DNA of 8,758 bases from assembly GCA_035505955.1 (NCBI GenBank), contig DATJQH010000149.1, positions 1-8,758 of the forward strand, given 5' to 3'. Shown here one piece after another: positions 6,968 through 8,758 of this stretch (the first letter of the stretch is position 1; each line of letters begins with the position of its first letter). This DNA comes from Fen-999 sp035505955 (GTDB lineage Bacteria > Pseudomonadota > Gammaproteobacteria > Burkholderiales > Rhodocyclaceae). A model generated the notes under the pieces. That model saw only the letters and a list, made by a program, of their open reading frames with translations, did no database searches and was not told the origin of the DNA. The position numbers were made by a program, and so were the translations under genes.

Positions 6968-7900
6968 CTACCGGGCGCGTTGCAGCTCGAAGTGCCGTTC
7001 GCCCAGACGTTTCAGCTTCAATCCATGCACCTGGGCCGCCGCCCACAGCACGCGTTCCGGCTCGTCGAAACCAAAGCTCCCGCTGACGGTGAGCGCCGCC
7101 ACCGCCGGATCGGCGATGTCGACCTTGATACGTTGCTGGCGAGCCATCTCGGCGGCGAGAACGGACAGCGGCGTCGCCTCGAAGCGCCAGCGTTGTTCGC
7201 GCCAGGGCGCAACGCCATCCGTACTTGCGACCTGTTCGCGGAACGTACCGCGGGCATCGAAACGAACCGCTCGGCCGGCATGCACCATGTGCATGCTTGT
7301 GCCAGCCCGCAATTCGACTACACCTTCCGCCACCGCCACCGATCCGCCGTTGTCGACCGCCGCAACGGCAAAGCGGGTGCCGATGTCGCGGATCACCGCG
7401 CCGGCAATGCGCACTTCCAGGTGCGTCGTGCCGTGGCTGCGCACATCGACATAGATGTCGCCCCGCAACAGGTCGACGCGCGGCGCATCGCCTTCGATCA
7501 GGTCGATTGCGGATTCGGCGTCGAGCGCAATCGTCGTGCCATCGGCGAGCTTGAGCACGCGATGTTCGGCAGCGGCGGTCTCTAACCGCAGCGGAGCTGG
7601 GGCCTGCGGACGCAAGGCCAGAAACAGCACGGCCGCCGCGCCGGCCGCCACCAAGCCACCTACCAAGCGGTACCGCCAGGAGCCAACCGAGTTCGGCCGA
7701 GCGCGCAGGCTCCCCATCAGGCCGGCCAGGCCATCGAGTCGACGCCAAGTCTCGCTCAGCCGGGCATATTCCTCACGATGGCTGGCATCCGTGGCGAGCC
7801 AGGCATCGAGGTCACGCTTTTCCTCCGCGCTGAAGTCCGGCGCTCTGGCGCGAACATAGCGGCGCAAAGCCTCGCGTTCCACGGCGGCGGATTTGGTCAT
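6968..7900 (-). CDS. fecR: FecR-family anti-sigma / sigma-regulator
   Basis: This is a 310-residue protein. The cytoplasmic N-terminal part (about 9-70) contains the anti-sigma signature AWLATDASHREEYARLSETW. One transmembrane helix follows (77-96). The periplasmic FecR domain (about 112-200) includes LADGTTIALDAESAI, LLRGDIYVDV and RDIGTRFAVA. A C-terminal STN-like/DUF4974 segment (about 238-308) begins RFEATPLSVLA. ATG 7900 is chosen because the fecI stop is 13 bases upstream and the family alignment begins here. A start at 7990 would add 30 residues running back into fecI. No clear Shine-Dalgarno is visible, so it is probably coupled to fecI translation. In the family, such proteins hold FecI inactive or assist it, and release it after contact with the loaded receptor's STN domain; some self-cleave at a Gly-Thr bond, for which G174-T175 is a candidate. 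The gene symbol denotes family, not ferric citrate specificity. Confidence 0.93.
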   Translation of the reverse strand: MTKSAAVEREALRRYVRARAPDFSAEEKRDLDAWLATDASHREEYARLSETWRRLDGLAGLMGSLRARPNSVGSWRYRLVGGLVAAGAAAVLFLALRPQAPAPLRLETAAAEHRVLKLADGTTIALDAESAIDLIEGDAPRVDLLRGDIYVDVRSHGTTHLEVRIAGAVIRDIGTRFAVAAVDNGGSVAVAEGVVELRAGTSMHMVHAGRAVRFDARGTFREQVASTDGVAPWREQRWRFEATPLSVLAAEMARQQRIKVDIADPAVAALTVSGSFGFDEPERVLWAAAQVHGLKLKRLGERHFELQRAR

Positions 7901-7913
7901 GGCGGCCGACAAT

Positions 7914-8426
7914 TCAATCGCTGGCGCGGAATTCGATCTCTGCTCGACAAGAACCCAAGGCTCGCGCCATGTGCCTCTCCACCGAACCAACTGAAATTCC
8001 CATTTGCGCGGCGACCTCCTTGTAGCTCAGGTGCTCGAACTTGTGCAGGATGAAGGCCTCGCGGCAGCGCGGCGGCAAGCGACCGACCACCTTGGCCAGA
8101 CGGGCGATGGTCTGCCGATCCTCGATCAAGGCTTCCGGGGGTGGCGCTTCTTCCGACTCCATTTCGACCCGGGGATCGGACGCGTGCTCGCGCCAGCGCG
8201 GCGAACGCCGGGCCTCGGCTGCCAGATGGCGCACCGAACTGTAAAGGTAGCCGCGATCATGTGCGACTGCGGCCACCAGATCGTCACGCGCCAGGAGCCG
8301 GACGAACAAATCCTGAACCAGGTCCGTTGCCAGTTCCCGCGACGCGACGCGGCGCGACAGAAAGGCGACCAGTTCGGTGAAGTACCGCTGATAGAGATCG
8401 GCAACGCGAGCCTTGTGGGCGAACAT
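7914..8426 (-). CDS. fecI: ECF RNA polymerase sigma factor, FecI family
   Basis: This is a 170-residue ECF sigma factor. Region 2 covers about 8-75, with LYQRYFTELVAFLSRRV and the core-binding signature ATDLVQDLFVRLLA (33-46). Region 4 covers about 117-158 (LPPRCREAFILHKFEHLSYKEVAAQMG, then SVGSVERHMARAL, the FecI-type recognition helix). A charged linker (80-104) joins them, and there are no extra domains. An in-frame TAA ends at 8442, so starts are limited to GTG 8438, GTG 8435 or ATG 8426. ATG is preferred because the conserved LYQRY then falls about ten residues in, as is usual. None has a good Shine-Dalgarno. It is the first recognised gene of the run and should direct RNA polymerase to the receptor genes when FecR signals. 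The symbol indicates the family only. Confidence 0.93.
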   Translation of the reverse strand: MFAHKARVADLYQRYFTELVAFLSRRVASRELATDLVQDLFVRLLARDDLVAAVAHDRGYLYSSVRHLAAEARRSPRWREHASDPRVEMESEEAPPPEALIEDRQTIARLAKVVGRLPPRCREAFILHKFEHLSYKEVAAQMGISVGSVERHMARALGSCRAEIEFRASD

Positions 8427-8483
8427 CGGCAGCACCACGGATTAGCGTGGCGGCCATGTTAGCCGGTGCTACCGCTTTCGCGA

Positions 8484-8500
8484 TGCGACGAGTTGTCGCA
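8484..8500. promoter_or_regulatory. perfect 6-5-6 inverted repeat upstream of fecI
   Basis: TGCGAC-GAGTT-GTCGCA lies about 58 bases before fecI ATG 8426. No T-run follows on either strand, so it is not an intrinsic terminator. The size and position would suit an operator for a dimeric regulator or a small RNA hairpin. It does not resemble the AT-rich Fur consensus. Confidence 0.35.
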
Positions 8501-8570
8501 AGCGGCGCCAAAGTCAGCCACGGTGGTACGGCCATAGCCTCAAGCAGCCAGCCACTCGGCCGCCGGCCGT

Positions 8571-8651
8571 TCAAGAAGACGCGTCAACGGTATGCCGCCC
8601 GTTCCCACGACCAGTCCCGGCCGCGCCTTGAAGCTGGCGGCGGCCGAACAT
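8571..8651 (-). CDS. candidate 26-codon micro-ORF / leader peptide
   Basis: ATG 8651 follows GGAGGA (8657-8662) by five bases, the best Shine-Dalgarno in the window. It encodes a basic, glycine-rich 26-residue peptide beginning MFGRRQLQG and ends at TGA 8571-8573, about 145 bases before the fecI start. It has no hydrophobic helix and no recognisable family. It could be a leader peptide affecting fecI expression, a small protein, or a chance ORF in GC-rich DNA. The ribosome site is seen directly; function is unknown. Confidence 0.3.
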   Translation of the reverse strand: MFGRRQLQGAAGTGRGNGRHTVDASS

Positions 8652-8758
8652 GGCAGTCCTCCATTTACTCAATACACTGAGTGCAATTGCCCGACATATC
8701 TTGCATTGTCCAGACGTCGGTCGTGGCCATGCCCATCTGGACTATCATGATCCCAAAG

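Larger units (their letters stand above)
8439..8758 (-). other. region upstream of fecI
   Basis: These 320 bases carry no recognised gene. The distal part (8661-8758) is about 49% GC, lower than the coding DNA, as expected of a promoter region. The proximal part is GC-rich. It contains a micro-ORF (8571-8651), an inverted repeat (8484-8500) and a smaller one, ACTCA-N6-TGAGT, at 8667-8682. A minus-strand frame is also open from the right edge to TAA at 8665-8667. I found no good Fur box and no confident sigma-70 promoter. GC-rich frames on both strands (for example plus strand 8447-8680) have no ribosome site or family resemblance. Confidence 0.5.

Noticed and set aside
6741..7748. Minus-strand frame of 335 codons across fecR
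   Set aside because: It is an alternative frame of the fecR gene and the receptor start, with low-complexity Arg/Gly/Ala composition and no domain.
8447..8680. Plus-strand divergent ORF of 77 codons upstream of fecI
   Set aside because: It has a GTG start without a ribosome site and no recognisable family; its composition fits chance in GC-rich DNA.
8571..8748. Methanobactin-type precursor peptide, prompted by a short Cys-containing ORF near a FecIR/TonB/cytochrome set
   Set aside because: The CXXC tail does not match known MbnA core patterns, and no MbnB or MbnC gene is in the window.
8737..8752. Possible Fur box around the TATCATGATC stretch
   Set aside because: Only a short partial match to the GATAAT/ATTATC repeats is present. 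It lacks the 19-base palindrome, so I do not call it.
1..8758. CRISPR arrays, tRNA, rRNA, insertion sequences, integrase sites
   Set aside because: No regularly spaced repeats, no tRNA-like cloverleaf, no transposase or terminal inverted repeats were seen on reading both strands.

Overview
The window is a single co-directional run of genes on the minus strand, read from about position 8440 down to position 1, where the last gene leaves the window. In transcription order it holds an ECF sigma factor of the FecI type, its FecR-type anti-sigma partner, a TonB-dependent receptor with an N-terminal signalling domain, a second TonB-dependent receptor without that domain, a periplasmic seven-bladed propeller fused to a c-type cytochrome, a small two-helix membrane protein, and a PepSY-type transmembrane protein cut off by the left edge. 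No gene is supported on the plus strand. The long plus-strand frames are antisense shadows of a GC-rich coding strand.

The genes point to a Gram-negative with an outer membrane, TonB energisation and periplasmic cytochrome c maturation. The coding GC of about 60-65% and the gene styles suggest a betaproteobacterium, perhaps of the Rhodocyclales. That placement is a guess from style; no taxonomic marker is present.

Regions: 8439-8758 is a leader or upstream region. Its distal 98 bases are about 49% GC, and it holds a 26-codon micro-ORF with a strong Shine-Dalgarno and a perfect 6-5-6 inverted repeat. 7914-8426 is fecI-like and 6968-7900 fecR-like, 13 bases apart. 6857-6967 is a gap with a perfect 7-bp hairpin. 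4583-6856 and 2701-4596 are the two receptors, overlapping by 14 bases. 1346-2686 (or from 2701) is the propeller-cytochrome, whose earliest start overlaps the preceding stop by one base. 1003-1218 is the small membrane protein, in a patch of lower GC (about 50%). 1-961 is the PepSY-TM protein.

Proposed working (inference from family knowledge): the first receptor binds an external iron or other metal chelate, and its signalling domain relays occupancy through FecR to FecI, which transcribes the receptors and downstream genes. The second receptor brings in the same or a related ligand. The secreted propeller-cytochrome and the PepSY-TM membrane protein would then handle, reduce or strip the ligand in the periplasm. 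The propeller-cytochrome fusion inside a FecIR/TonB operon is the least ordinary element and the best candidate for an undescribed function.
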